Shown piece after piece: positions 18,728 through 27,961 of a stretch of DNA of 64,000 nt; positions within the stretch are counted from its first letter, which is position 1; each line of letters opens with the position of its first letter. The DNA comes from an uncultured Chlorobiaceae bacterium (GTDB lineage Bacteria > Bacteroidota > Chlorobiia > Chlorobiales > Chlorobiaceae), in assembly GCA_903882665.1 (NCBI GenBank), contig CAIRXW010000023.1:124001-188000 (forward strand), given 5' to 3'. The notes beneath the pieces are model-generated. The model ran no database searches, had not been told where the DNA came from, and worked only from the letters and a program-made list of their open reading frames with translations. A program made the translations under genes and the position numbers.

Positions 18728-19228
18728 ATGAATGTCCCACGATTCTCGATAACCCCCTTGAGCCGAGAGCATCAGAAATCCGGATTCTGCAGCGGTTCAG
18801 ACCTGCTCGACCGATATTTTTCCGAACGTGTCGGTCAGGATGTGAGAAGGAATCTCACGAAGTGCTTTGTGGCGATCGATAACCGTCACGAACGAATTAC
18901 AGGTTTCTACACACTTTCAGCAGCCCAGATACCATTGCTCCAACTGCCGGAAAAACTGGCCAACAGGATGCCCCATTATCATGCAGTACCAGCATCAAGA
19001 CTTGGGCGACTCGCCATCGATAAAAGCTATCAGGGAGAGGGACTTGGCAGCACGCTCATTGCAGACGCACTGATACGCTCATCAAGTTCTTCGATGGCTG
19101 TTTATGCCTTGCTGGTCGATGCAAAAGACGAGAGCGCAGCGACGTTTTACCTGCACCACGGATTCATTCCCTGTATCGGTGCACCTCATACATCGTTTCT
19201 GCCATTAGGCACGGTCAAGAGTCTCTGA
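18728..19228 (+). CDS. GNAT acetyltransferase toxin (TacT-like)
   Basis: A 166-residue GNAT-fold protein partnered with the DUF1778 antitoxin. It shows SREHQKSGFCSGSDLLDRYF at the N-terminus, typical of TacT/AtaT toxins, and the acetyl-CoA loop region RLGRLAIDKSYQGEGLGSTLIADAL. A C-terminal tyrosine lies in ATFYLHHGFIP. Family members acetylate the amino group of charged tRNA. The ATG at 18728 gives the family start (MNVPRFSITPLSREHQ); the longer frame would overlap the antitoxin by 59 bases. No promoter separates it from the antitoxin, so one transcript is expected. Confidence 0.87.
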   Translation: MNVPRFSITPLSREHQKSGFCSGSDLLDRYFSERVGQDVRRNLTKCFVAIDNRHERITGFYTLSAAQIPLLQLPEKLANRMPHYHAVPASRLGRLAIDKSYQGEGLGSTLIADALIRSSSSSMAVYALLVDAKDESAATFYLHHGFIPCIGAPHTSFLPLGTVKSL

Positions 19229-19319
19229 CAGCTAAAAATCTTTCTTGGTTCGACCGGTTGCTTGCTATGAAATCGCGAACCTCATCGAGGATCCACCGGG
19301 TAAATCATCAAGCTCTGGT

Positions 19320-19607
19320 TTATCCCTGTTTTGCGGCGCCATCAACCAGTGTTCCGTTAATGAACTTGTGAATAATACTTGCTACATAAGTCTGGTACGG
19401 CAAACCTTCTTTGATGGCCTTTCTTTGTAACTCAGTGAGGTCTCTTTCAGAAATCCGAATATTCAGCCGCTTATCCTTTTTCAAAGTATTGCGGGCGTAC
19501 TCAGCCAGCTCTTTTCTTCTTTCTGGAAGGTCGGCGACAGGAACCCATTCACCTTTTTCAAAGCTATCCAGTATTTCCTTCTCTTCTTTGGTCAGTTTAG
19601 TCGTCAT
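19320..19607 (-). CDS. BrnA/CopG-like ribbon-helix-helix antitoxin
   Basis: A 95-residue protein with a helical, acidic N-terminal half (LTKEEKEILDSFEKGEW) and a ribbon-helix-helix segment, RLNIRISERDLTELQRKAIKEGLPYQTYVASIIHKF, typical of antitoxins in which the RHH fold follows a toxin-binding arm. The ATG at 19607 is preferred to 19619 because TTGGAG precedes it. It overlaps the 3' end of the toxin gene by 11 bases, so the two are coupled. Toxin-first order matches BrnT/BrnA systems. Confidence 0.8.
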   Translation of the reverse strand: MTTKLTKEEKEILDSFEKGEWVPVADLPERRKELAEYARNTLKKDKRLNIRISERDLTELQRKAIKEGLPYQTYVASIIHKFINGTLVDGAAKQG

Positions 19608-19881
19608 GTTTTTCTCCAAGATATTGCTGAGTAGCCTTCCTGCTCGGGATAATGGTTTTCAGAAACAACTCTTCCTCATTCTCAACATAAGGAACGAGAT
19701 ATGCGTAATTGGTCATGCCAATGACCATGATTCGTTGTCCAGGGTATACCTCCTGGTTGGGATGTAGATAGTCGTCCAATATCTCACCCCTTTCAACAAA
19801 AAAAACCACATCCTCGAAACAGATTCCCCGTGATGCTTTGAGTACCAAGCTCTTTTCCGTGTTCCAATTGATTCTTTTCAT
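19597..19881 (-). CDS. BrnT-like toxin (RelE-fold ribonuclease family)
   Basis: A 94-residue protein starting NWNTEKSLVLKASRGICFEDVVFFVERGEILDDYLHPN. It resembles the BrnT/COG2929 family, which has a RelE-like fold and cleaves RNA. The middle (PGQRIMVIGMTNYAYLVPYVE) and the tail (FLKTIIPSRKATQQYLGEK) fit the family pattern of strand, arginine and helix. It is the upstream gene of a toxin-antitoxin operon with the RHH protein at 19320-19607. Substrate specificity is not visible. Confidence 0.8.
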   Translation of the reverse strand: MKRINWNTEKSLVLKASRGICFEDVVFFVERGEILDDYLHPNQEVYPGQRIMVIGMTNYAYLVPYVENEEELFLKTIIPSRKATQQYLGEKHDD

Positions 19882-20021
19882 CTTGTCAATTTATCACAAT
19901 GTGTGCAGTTTGGCAATGCTATACCGAGGTTTCGGACAAGTTCAAGCGATGAAAACAAGGAGCAGGTCTTGTTTTTCAGCATTCAATCGGTAAAATCTCA
20001 AAACAAAAGAGATATCCTTTT

Positions 20022-20327
20022 TACTGCGACGATGACCTCCGCAACATCATAGCCGACTACAACAAACCCAAAGCCGGGGCCGCCATCGGCGCCATTGGAG
20101 CACCATGAGGCATCCTCTACCACCACATGGAAACGGATGATAACGGCAAGGTAGTCAAAGCCGACTGCATCATCCCGACAACCCGGAATAATGCCAATAT
20201 CCATTACGACCTGAAGGCGCTTGCCGCCAAGGCCGTGAAGGAAGGAAAAACCGACCGTGAGACTGAAAAGCTCTGTGTCATGCTGGTGAGGTCATACGAC
20301 CCCTGCATTTCATGCTCGGTACACTGA
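20022..20327 (+). pseudogene. Truncated, decayed duplicate of the hydrogenase large-subunit 3' end
   Basis: About 100 codons match residues about 328-424 of the large subunit at 15705-16979. It lacks all upstream codons and has an in-frame TGA at 20106-20108 where the intact gene has an arginine codon, plus a one-codon insertion (YNKPKAG versus YKPKAG). Downstream of the stop the frame is clean: 62 of 66 residues agree with the intact copy, including the last ligand motif DPCISCSVH. It also ends directly after His. The nucleotide differences are mostly silent, so it is a diverged allele or paralog rather than a fresh copy. Confidence 0.9.
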
Positions 20328-20381
20328 GGGGGGGATGGAAGCAGAAGGCAGGAGAGCAAAGCGGCTCCCCTGCCTCTCAAC

Positions 20382-20810
20382 TCAGAGAATCTCGACAAGC
20401 TCAATTTCAAAGGTGAGCTGCTGACCTGCAAGCGGATGATTGGCATCAAGCGTCACGGCAGTATCACTAATATCAACAATCATCACAATGGCCTGCTGGT
20501 CATCGGCAAGCCCGACCTGAAGCTGCTGGCCAATTTCAAGCTCCATATCATCAGGAAAGCGCTCGCGATCGACATCGGTTACAAGCTCTTTGCTGTGCAC
20601 GCCATAAGCCTCTGTTGGCGGGATGACCGAAACCCTTTTCTCTCCGGGGGCCATGTCGAGTACCGCAATATCGAATCCGGTTATGACATGCCCCTCACCC
20701 ACAGTAAACTCCAGTGGTTCGCGATCAGCCGATGTGTCGAACATCGTACCGTCATCAAGCGTTCCTGTATAGTGAACCCTGACGGTATCCCCTTTTTTTG
20801 CCTGCGCCAT
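20382..20810 (-). CDS. FKBP-type peptidyl-prolyl cis-trans isomerase (SlyD-like)
   Basis: A 142-residue protein that catalyses proline isomerisation and acts as a folding chaperone. The FKBP half reads [23 protein letters not shown], with [20 protein letters not shown] next. The inserted IF chaperone domain lies between residues about 70 and 115, and the C-terminus returns to [19 protein letters not shown], as in SlyD. The metal-binding histidine tail of E. coli SlyD is absent. GGAGG lies just before the ATG. The gene is monocistronic and flanks the hydrogenase remnant. Confidence 0.93.
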   Translation of the reverse strand: MAQAKKGDTVRVHYTGTLDDGTMFDTSADREPLEFTVGEGHVITGFDIAVLDMAPGEKRVSVIPPTEAYGVHSKELVTDVDRERFPDDMELEIGQQLQVGLADDQQAIVMIVDISDTAVTLDANHPLAGQQLTFEIELVEIL

Positions 20811-20950
20811 GCACTCCTCCTTTTTAACTGATCAAAAATATTTATCTCTTTACAACCCGGATCACGACCAGCTCACTCCATCAACAGAGAGCAACAACGA
20901 CCGGAATGGGTAGGCGAAACTATGGAAAAAACGGCAAAAATCACATTGTT

Positions 20951-22033
20951 TTATGCCTCGCGGGGCATTTTACCCTGATCCATCTCCATGGTCAGTTTCG
21001 GCAGCCATCCGGGATAGTTGCTCTTGATAAAATCGATCAACTGTTCACGCACCAGACAACGCAACTCCCAAACATTGGAGGAGTTCGCTGCGCTGACAAG
21101 TGCCCGTATCTCGACCGACTTATCGGTGATGTTGGTTATATGGAGTTTTGCTACACGGCCATCCCATAAAGGAGTTGATGCCACGACCCGCTCCAGCTCA
21201 TGGCGAAGCGTTTCGGGATTGACGGTATAATCGGTATAGAAAAACACCGTGCCCAGCAGTTCGGCTGAAGTGCGTGACCAGTTCTGAAAGGGACGATCAA
21301 TAAACCAGGTGATGGGCACAATAAGACGTCGCTGGTCCCAAAGTTGTACAACCACATAAGTGAGGGTAATTTCCTCAATCCGGCCCCACTCATTTTCAAC
21401 AACGACCACATCATCGATGCTGATCGGCTGCGTGATGGCAATCTGGATTCCGGAGATGAGGGTTGTCAGGCTTTTCTGTGCAGCAAACCCAAGGATCACT
21501 CCCGCAATGCCTGCGGAGGCAAGAATACTCAGCCCAACCTGGCGCACCGTATCAAAGGTCATCAGCACACTGGAAACAGCAAGAAGAATAAGAAGCACGT
21601 TAAGAATCTTGCGGGCGAGGCTGACATGGGTGGAAATTTTTCTTGCCGATTCGTTTTCCCGGACTTTCGAGGCATAGCGTTGCAGGATAAACTGCTCAAA
21701 CACCCTGAAAAGTCTCATGATGAACCATGATACTGCGATAATGGCAATAATGAGAAGGGTATGATGGAGCACGTCCCTTGTATCCGGCAAGAGCGGCAGA
21801 TAATGAAGAAGTATACCCAGAGCAATCAGTGTAACAAGTGCCCTGAATGGCCAAGCCATCAGTTCCAGGGGAATGCTGGTACCCCTGATCGAATGGCGAA
21901 TTGCTGCTATGGCTTTACTGAAGAGTGAATTAGCCGCCAGATAACCAACCAGGGCAACCACAACAACTATCACCGGCAACAGGTAACCACCCTGAAGCGA
22001 AGTCCATAAACTCATGGTCGTCTCCATACACAT
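20951..22033 (-). CDS. Mechanosensitive ion channel, MscS family
   Basis: A 360-residue inner-membrane channel that releases solutes on hypo-osmotic shock. Several N-terminal helices (YLLPVIVVVVALVGYLAAN, LVTLIALGILLHYLPLL, LLIIAIIAVSWFIMRLF) precede the pore helix, ILASAGIAGVILGFAAQKSLTTLISG. The beta domain QPISIDDVVVVENEWGRIEEITLTYVVVQLWDQRRLIVP and an alpha/beta tail follow. The start may be 22033, 22027 or 22015. This variant has more transmembrane helices than the minimal three-helix MscS and resembles the YbdG/large MscS-like class. Confidence 0.88.
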   Translation of the reverse strand: MCMETTMSLWTSLQGGYLLPVIVVVVALVGYLAANSLFSKAIAAIRHSIRGTSIPLELMAWPFRALVTLIALGILLHYLPLLPDTRDVLHHTLLIIAIIAVSWFIMRLFRVFEQFILQRYASKVRENESARKISTHVSLARKILNVLLILLAVSSVLMTFDTVRQVGLSILASAGIAGVILGFAAQKSLTTLISGIQIAITQPISIDDVVVVENEWGRIEEITLTYVVVQLWDQRRLIVPITWFIDRPFQNWSRTSAELLGTVFFYTDYTVNPETLRHELERVVASTPLWDGRVAKLHITNITDKSVEIRALVSAANSSNVWELRCLVREQLIDFIKSNYPGWLPKLTMEMDQGKMPREA

Positions 22034-22084
22034 GCAACAATAAGCTCACCCTGAGCCACATGATTCGGTGATTTTCCCGATATC

Positions 22085-23278
22085 TTAACCTTTCAGCCGG
22101 GCAAATTCACTTTTTGAACGGCTCACACAATCCTCAATAGCCATACCGCCAAAATAGTTGCCCGTCAAGAGCAGACTCTTTTTTCCCTTCAACAGTTGAT
22201 CAGTTTTTTCAAGCCACTGGTGGTGACCAAGTTGCAATGTTGGTACTGTATTGTACTTTGCTTCGGTATGCTCTATCTTCGAAAACCCGACACCAAGCAC
22301 CTCGGTGATACGGCTTCTTTTGGTCTTTTCATCAAGGCCCGGCTTAAAATGAAAAACAAAGCCACGATAGTTATCGTCAGGCACTGTATCGCGGGAGACC
22401 ACCGAAAAAAAGACATCATCGGGCGAAATAAGAGCCGCAACCGGCTTCAGCTTAACATTCTCCTTGCGGACAATGACCCCGACGGAGTCAACATCGGCTG
22501 CCTTGAGCTGACCGAGATGGTTCGCAATATCAGGATTGCTCCCCCTCAAAAGCTTTGATGCGACTGAAGAGGGTGTTGCCAGAACAAGGGTTTTGGCAGA
22601 ATACTCTCCGCCTCCGGCACTCCTGATCTCATACAACCCATCTTTATAGACCACTGAATTGATATCCTGACTGGTAAAAATATTCAGGCCGCTTTTTGCG
22701 GAAATGGTGCGTGCGACGCTCTGCAGGCCATGCTTGAAGGTATAGTTCTTCAGCACATCTTTTCTTTTCTCCCGACTTTTAAACATCATGTCGGCCGGAA
22801 AATCATCAGTTTGCTGCGAAGGCACAGCATTGAAAAAGTGGCGAATCACATCATGGTAGTTCCTCTCCCCCACAATTTTCGAGTAATAGGAGCGGACACT
22901 CAGGCCGGTTTTTTTCAGTGTAAAGAGGTTCGGAACGGACACAAGCAGTTCCAGAATATTAAGCTGAGAGACAATGGATTTGATTTTTCCATTCACAAAC
23001 AGGGTAAAGGGCACTTTGGCACGCGGAATGATCGAATCCTTCATGCCGCACTCTTCAACAATATCAAGCAGATTCTGGTAAGAGCTATAACAGGTATGTG
23101 CCCCAAGTTCCATCCAGAATTTTTTTCCATTGGCACTGTACTGGGGAGAGGCAAAAGAGCCTCCAACCGAATCATTTTTTTCAAGCAGTGTGGTTTTCAT
23201 TCCGGCCTGCACACAATAATAAGCAAGGCTTAGGCCGCTTATGCCACCGCCGATAACAACAACATCGTTTTGCATCAT
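22085..23278 (-). CDS. FAD-dependent protoporphyrinogen-oxidase-like amine oxidoreductase
   Basis: A protein of about 397 residues. The N-terminal FAD site reads DVVVIGGGISGLSLAYYCVQAGMKTTLLEKNDSVGG, and a C-terminal FAD motif reads LLLTGNYFGGMAIEDCVSRS. The middle resembles HemG/HemY protoporphyrinogen oxidases, which make protoporphyrin IX for heme and bacteriochlorophyll synthesis. Related carotenoid desaturases share the fold, but the tail fits protoporphyrinogen oxidase better. The ATG at 23278 (or the next codon, 23275) is chosen because the longer frame adds a non-homologous leader. Confidence 0.78.
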   Translation of the reverse strand: MMQNDVVVIGGGISGLSLAYYCVQAGMKTTLLEKNDSVGGSFASPQYSANGKKFWMELGAHTCYSSYQNLLDIVEECGMKDSIIPRAKVPFTLFVNGKIKSIVSQLNILELLVSVPNLFTLKKTGLSVRSYYSKIVGERNYHDVIRHFFNAVPSQQTDDFPADMMFKSREKRKDVLKNYTFKHGLQSVARTISAKSGLNIFTSQDINSVVYKDGLYEIRSAGGGEYSAKTLVLATPSSVASKLLRGSNPDIANHLGQLKAADVDSVGVIVRKENVKLKPVAALISPDDVFFSVVSRDTVPDDNYRGFVFHFKPGLDEKTKRSRITEVLGVGFSKIEHTEAKYNTVPTLQLGHHQWLEKTDQLLKGKKSLLLTGNYFGGMAIEDCVSRSKSEFARLKG

Positions 23279-23416
23279 AAAAGAAAAAAGAGTTTCGTGA
23301 GATGCGTTTAAAAAAAACAGGTGAGCACGCGCAACAAACAAAAGCACCGTGCAGGCCGGAAACAATCAAAAACTTCTGGCTCAATTTAGCGAAAACAGAG
23401 AAGAAGACCGCTTTTC

Positions 23417-23944
23417 TCAAGCCTGTTTTTCATCTTCCCGATAGTTTTGCGAGTAGCGTACATAGTTTTCGGGCGACTCCTCAATAGTGCGTCGTTCGGC
23501 ATCGGTTATCGGGCGCATCACTTTAGCAGGAACACCGGCAACCAGCATTCCTGACGGCACCGTAAACCCCTGTCTTACCAGCGAACCAGCAGCAACAATC
23601 GACCAGGGTTCAACCACACAATCATCAAGCAGCACTGCACCCATACCGATAAGCACATAATCCTTCACCGTGCAGGCATGAAGCACGGCTCCGTGACCGA
23701 TGGTCACACAGTTTCCTATATTCAACGGACCGGTATCGTGTGTGACATGCAGCGTTGCATTATCCTGCACACTGGTTTTTTCACCGATACGGATCGGGCA
23801 GACATCACCCCGCACTACCGCATTAAACCAGACACTTGAAAAAGCACCAATATGCACATCACCAATAACAAACGCACCATCCGTCATGAAAACAGTTTCG
23901 TGCAGCTTCGGCCAGAGCCCCCTGTAAGGCATTACCTTTCCCAT
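23417..23944 (-). CDS. Gamma-class carbonic anhydrase family protein (YrdA/PaaY type)
   Basis: A protein of about 175 residues with a left-handed beta-helix built from hexapeptide repeats (GDVHIGAFSSVWFNAVVRGDVCPIRIG, TIGHGAVLHACTV, YVLIGMGAVLLDDCVV). The three metal-binding histidines of the family are seen in LHVTHDTG, TIGHGAVLH and LHACTV. A helical tail ends the protein. It forms trimers, and catalysis is proven only for some members. The ATG at 23944 gives the usual start; an ATG at 23968 adds eight residues. Confidence 0.88.
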   Translation of the reverse strand: MGKVMPYRGLWPKLHETVFMTDGAFVIGDVHIGAFSSVWFNAVVRGDVCPIRIGEKTSVQDNATLHVTHDTGPLNIGNCVTIGHGAVLHACTVKDYVLIGMGAVLLDDCVVEPWSIVAAGSLVRQGFTVPSGMLVAGVPAKVMRPITDAERRTIEESPENYVRYSQNYREDEKQA

Positions 23945-24182
23945 ACAAATTCCATGTAAATTTCTCAACCGTTAGAGATACCTTTTCTCGCGTTTTACCC
24001 TTTTACAACCCCCGTCACCGAACCTCGACAGGCCCCGAAGAGCAAAAAAACAGCGCCCACCAACAACTGTTTCAGTGACGACTGAAAAACGATGATCAAC
24101 TGAAGATAAAATATTTTTTTTTCACGAGTGGATTTATTAGATTTCGTCAAGAGTGTAGTTAAACCTAAAAAAACAAGCAGCC

Positions 24183-24440
24183 ATGGTTAATATAAATGGG
24201 GTTTTTACCAACTGGGGACGGGCTTACGGCAGATTCGTTGAGGTCTTCATTGATGGTCACTGGTGGGTCATGGGTGATTACATGGAAAATGTTGGCAAAT
24301 CAACAAAGCGTCTGTTGAAGAATGCCTATCCATTTATTTATGGTGGTTCATCTGGTTCGTCCGTCTTCAGGGGTTCATCTCCGAAGAAGTCCGGTTATGC
24401 CAAACCGACCAAGGATATCGAAAGACGATTCAAAGACTGA
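24183..24440 (+). CDS. csmE: Chlorosome envelope protein CsmE (CsmA paralog)
   Basis: An 85-residue protein of the chlorosome baseplate family. It aligns with the csmA product in this window: GVFTNWGRAYGRFVEVFIDGHWWVMGD matches [27 protein letters not shown], including His26, the presumed bacteriochlorophyll a ligand. It has the same C-terminal block (FRGSSPKKSGYAKPTKDIERRF), which in CsmA is a cleaved propeptide. CsmE is known as a minor CsmA-like envelope protein in green sulfur bacteria. It stands alone with its own terminator, 28 kb from csmA. No clear ribosome site precedes the ATG. Confidence 0.9.
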   Translation: MVNINGVFTNWGRAYGRFVEVFIDGHWWVMGDYMENVGKSTKRLLKNAYPFIYGGSSGSSVFRGSSPKKSGYAKPTKDIERRFKD

Positions 24441-24480
24441 GCGGTTCATTCCTCTTTCCGTCATCAGAATGTTATCAGGT

Positions 24481-24509
24481 AAAAAACGAGGTTCACTGCC
24501 TCGTTTTTT
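24481..24509 (+). terminator. Rho-independent terminator after csmE
   Basis: Stem AAAACGAGG (24483-24491) pairs with CCTCGTTTT (24499-24507) around a seven-base loop and runs into a T-tract. It lies about 45 bases past the csmE stop. Confidence 0.88.
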
Positions 24510-24605
24510 ATTGTACCACCCGCCCCTCTTTGCCTGAAAAATCAACAACCACGGGTGAATCAACCTTCTGGTCCAAGAGCGAAACACTCCCTTTTCAGCA
24601 CTGAT

Positions 24606-25376
24606 ATGAAAGCAACACTGAGCTGCAACAAGCTAAAAAAGATTTACAACAAGCGTGAAGTTGTCAAGAGCTCTTCCATAGAGGTGAAACAAGGGAAGAT
24701 TGTGGGGCTTCTCGGGCCGAACGGTGCAGGGAAAACCACCACTTTCTATATGATTGTCGGGCTTGTGCGGCCTGATGGCGGTGAAGTTTTTCTCGACAGT
24801 GAAAACATCACCGCCATGGCGATGTACAAGCGTGCACGTCTCGGCATCGGCTATCTCCCCCAGGAAGCGTCAGTCTTCCGAAACATGACGGTCGAGGAAA
24901 ACATCCTGAGCGTGCTTGAATTCACATCCCTCTCCGAAGCAGCACGAAAGGAAAGAGCGAGCATGATGCTCGAAGAGCTGAACATCACCTCTATACGCAA
25001 AAGCATGGGCTATGCACTCTCGGGTGGTGAACGACGGCGAACGGAAATAGCAAGGGCCCTGGCGCTCAACCCAAAATTTATTCTGCTCGACGAACCCTTT
25101 GCCGGAGTCGATCCGATCGCCGTTGAAGATATTCAGCAAATTGTTGAAGGGCTTGCCCGACGCGATATCGGCGTACTTATTACCGACCATAATGTCCATG
25201 AAACCCTCTCCATTACCGACCACGCCTACCTGCTCTTTGACGGAAGCATCTTCATGCACGGCACCCCGGAAGAGATCGCAGCAAATCCGGTGGTGAGAGA
25301 GATGTACCTTGGAGAAAAATTCACACTCGACAGGTATCAGCCGGCGCCCGTAACTTCAACAAATTTAAGTAAATAA
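24606..25376 (+). CDS. lptB: Lipopolysaccharide export ABC ATPase
   Basis: A 256-residue ABC ATPase that powers lipopolysaccharide extraction with LptFG. Walker A is GPNGAGKTT, the Q-loop segment is [20 protein letters not shown], the signature is LSGGERRR, Walker B is [13 protein letters not shown], and the switch region is [11 protein letters not shown]. These match LptB closely, including the YLPQE and DPIAV features. The ATG at 24606 is chosen because family homology starts at once ([16 protein letters not shown]). The other lpt genes are not adjacent. Confidence 0.92.
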   Translation: MKATLSCNKLKKIYNKREVVKSSSIEVKQGKIVGLLGPNGAGKTTTFYMIVGLVRPDGGEVFLDSENITAMAMYKRARLGIGYLPQEASVFRNMTVEENILSVLEFTSLSEAARKERASMMLEELNITSIRKSMGYALSGGERRRTEIARALALNPKFILLDEPFAGVDPIAVEDIQQIVEGLARRDIGVLITDHNVHETLSITDHAYLLFDGSIFMHGTPEEIAANPVVREMYLGEKFTLDRYQPAPVTSTNLSK

Positions 25377-25387
25377 ATATTTGTAAT

Positions 25388-26074
25388 ATGCCGGATTACA
25401 ACTCTTCATATTACAATAATGTCAATCTGGATATTCTGAATCTTATTCCGAATACAGCGGCATTCATTCTTGAAATTGGTTGCGGAGCAGGTGCGCTGGC
25501 AAAGGCTACTCGCGAACGAAATCCATCAGCGCATTATATTGGCGTCGAGATAGTTGAAGAGGTTGCCAATCAGGCTGTTGCCCACATGAATCACACTCTT
25601 GTCGGAGACATTACGACAAAAAAAACCCTTGAAAATCTTGACAAGATACGTTGTGAGAAGCTTTTTGATACGCTCATTATTGGGGATGTTCTTGAGCACC
25701 TTTATGATCCCTGGAGTGTGTTGACGGAACTGCGTTACCGTATGGCAAAAAATGGTCTTTGTATTATCTGTATTCCGAATGTAGCACACTGGAGCGTCTT
25801 GTTGCAACAATTACGTGGACGGTGGGACTATACTGATGCGGGATTACTCGACAAAACACATATCCGTTTCTTTACTCTTGAAACAGCAGCCGAACTTTTC
25901 AATAAAGCTGGCTGGCAACTTCTTGATGCCAAAGCACGTGTTTTTTGGCCCGAACAAACTAATGAGATACTTAAAGCTTTTCTGCCTTTGGTCAATCAAT
26001 ATGGTATTGAAGAGGAAAAGTTACGGAGAGAACTTTCAGCCTTTCAATGGGTAATTCGTGCGGTAAATACTTAA
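25388..26074 (+). CDS. Class I SAM-dependent methyltransferase (MetW-like)
   Basis: A 228-residue methyltransferase with motif I ILEIGCGAGALAKATRERNP, an acidic motif II position (YIGVEIVEEVAN) and DTLIIGDVLEHLYDPW before strand 4. The IGDVLEHLYDP form occurs in MetW-like and polysaccharide-linked methyltransferases. It starts 11 bases after lptB and leads into the AT-rich glycan island, so a surface-polysaccharide substrate is likely. The substrate is not determinable from sequence. Confidence 0.85.
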   Translation: MPDYNSSYYNNVNLDILNLIPNTAAFILEIGCGAGALAKATRERNPSAHYIGVEIVEEVANQAVAHMNHTLVGDITTKKTLENLDKIRCEKLFDTLIIGDVLEHLYDPWSVLTELRYRMAKNGLCIICIPNVAHWSVLLQQLRGRWDYTDAGLLDKTHIRFFTLETAAELFNKAGWQLLDAKARVFWPEQTNEILKAFLPLVNQYGIEEEKLRRELSAFQWVIRAVNT

Positions 26075-26377
26075 TTGCACAACAGTCGGCTTTGCTGTAA
26101 AATGCTAAATATTTTTTTGTTAAGTGCTCCACAGTAATGCCTCCTGAAGTAAAATAAGGCAAAGCACTATGAAGTCACGCAAAAACGACTTAAAATTACG
26201 GAACGACTTTTTGTAGTACGCTTATAAGAACAAAGCAACTCCCCTAAAGAGAAAATCAGATTTTTTTTAGCGTATCACAATATCATCCCACACCATATTT
26301 CCAAGCCAATAAATAATTGAAACCATATTACTTAACAGCAAACAGCAATATACTGCGATATAAATATTTCAATCAAG
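26075..26377. other. AT-rich gap without recognised gene
   Basis: About 300 bases with very low GC and no frame longer than a few dozen codons. A short plus-strand stretch after 26168 (ATGAAGTCACGCAAAAAC and onward) is open for about 15 codons but has no recognisable family. Nothing else is visible apart from likely promoter-like AT tracts before the next gene. Confidence 0.55.
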
Positions 26378-27961
26378 ATGCCAAATCATTATAAAATAGC
26401 AGCCATAACTATGGCAAAAAATGAGTGCGATATTATTGAGCTATTTATTAAAATAAATTTACGAACTGTTGATGCCATATATATAATTGATAACAATAGC
26501 GATGACGGGACTGCCGAAATAGTCAAAAAAATCCAATCTTTAAATTACCCGGTCAGTTACACTCTGGTAACTGACTGCGCATTTAATCAGTCAAAATATA
26601 TAACATCCGCAGTTCAAGAAGTGGCAAATAATAATATTTATGACATTATTATCCCTCTTGATGCAGACGAATTCCTGTATTCTCAAACCGTATCTCCACG
26701 CGAAATAACCCAATCTCTGATGTCAACAAATCAATTTGGACTTATTCCATGGAAAACATATTGTCCCATTTCAGATGACTATTTCAACAGAATAGCGCCG
26801 CTCTATGAAAATTTTTCGATGCGAGAGGCCGAGTCTCCACAATATTACAAGGTGATTATAGGGAATGAATTTGCGAAAAATTGCCAAATTGATGAAGGGA
26901 ACCATTTTGCCAGGAATAAGGATTTTTTGTCGGCTCCAGTTATGCTTCCTCTTATACTGCAGCATATACCTGTAAGAAGTAAAGAACAAATAATCCGAAA
27001 ATCAATTCTGGGCAGTTACGCTTTAGCTCTCAAGAAAAACAGATTGTGCGGTGAAGGGTTTCACTGGGATTTAATGGCAAAAAAAATACGGGATAATGAT
27101 TATGACATTAAACAAAAAGACATATTTGATATTGCCTTGAATTATTCAGTCCCAGAAAGCCGCTTAATCATCAAGGAAATTTCAACAAATGGACCAAAAA
27201 TCGGCAACGAAACTGATACAATAGAATTTAAAAATCTTGCCTGTATCAATCTAATAAAATCATTTGATTTATTTATTTCAAATTTATTTCCTTTACTTAA
27301 CAGCACCAATATAAACAAAAAAATAATGAGCGATTATCAATTTACAACCACGTGGTTTAATGATGCAGCAAAAAATGTATGGGATCAGCTTATTCCGAAA
27401 ATAAAACCAAAAAAGATACTGGAAGTTGGATCATACGAAGGGGCAAGTGCTTGTTATCTGATCGACAAATTAGCAGGAAATGATACTGAATTGGAACTTC
27501 ATTGTATTGATACTTGGGAAGGAGGAATCGAACACAAGCTGAATGGCTCAGCTCAAGCGGACATGGCTAATGTTGAAAATCGATTTGACTTCAATATTAA
27601 ACTTTCGTCTTCTAATGCAAAAAACAAGGCAACGGTCATTAAACACAAAGATTTTTCTGATATATGTTTATGCCAATTGATCTGCGAAGGAAAAAAGAAT
27701 TATTTTGACTTTATATATATTGATGGTTCTCATCAAGCGCCTGACGTTTTATGCGATGCTGTACTTGCTTTTCGTCTTTTGAAGGTTGGAGGGCATATGG
27801 CTTTTGATGATTATTTGTGGTCAGAAAATTTACCTTACGGGAAAGACCCGCTCAGATGTCCAAAACCTGCTATTGACGCATTTATCAATATTAATTACAG
27901 AAAAATCAACATATTACCAGCCCCTCTTTACCAATTATATATACAGAAAATATCAGATTAA
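26378..27961 (+). CDS. Glycosyltransferase family 2 fused to a class I methyltransferase
   Basis: A 527-residue two-domain protein. Residues 1-310 form a GT2-like (DUF4922/WaaE-type) glycosyltransferase: AAITMAKNECDIIELFIKINL, then AIYIIDNNSDDGT, and the metal-binding DADEFLY near residue 95. Residues about 325-527 form a separate methyltransferase: KILEVGSYEGASACYLIDKL, CIDTWEGG, FIYIDGSHQAPDVLCDAVLAFRLLKVGGHMAFDDY. The GC content is far below that of the flanking genes and codons end mostly in A or T, which suggests transfer. It probably decorates a surface polysaccharide. Confidence 0.85.
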   Translation: MPNHYKIAAITMAKNECDIIELFIKINLRTVDAIYIIDNNSDDGTAEIVKKIQSLNYPVSYTLVTDCAFNQSKYITSAVQEVANNNIYDIIIPLDADEFLYSQTVSPREITQSLMSTNQFGLIPWKTYCPISDDYFNRIAPLYENFSMREAESPQYYKVIIGNEFAKNCQIDEGNHFARNKDFLSAPVMLPLILQHIPVRSKEQIIRKSILGSYALALKKNRLCGEGFHWDLMAKKIRDNDYDIKQKDIFDIALNYSVPESRLIIKEISTNGPKIGNETDTIEFKNLACINLIKSFDLFISNLFPLLNSTNINKKIMSDYQFTTTWFNDAAKNVWDQLIPKIKPKKILEVGSYEGASACYLIDKLAGNDTELELHCIDTWEGGIEHKLNGSAQADMANVENRFDFNIKLSSSNAKNKATVIKHKDFSDICLCQLICEGKKNYFDFIYIDGSHQAPDVLCDAVLAFRLLKVGGHMAFDDYLWSENLPYGKDPLRCPKPAIDAFININYRKINILPAPLYQLYIQKISD

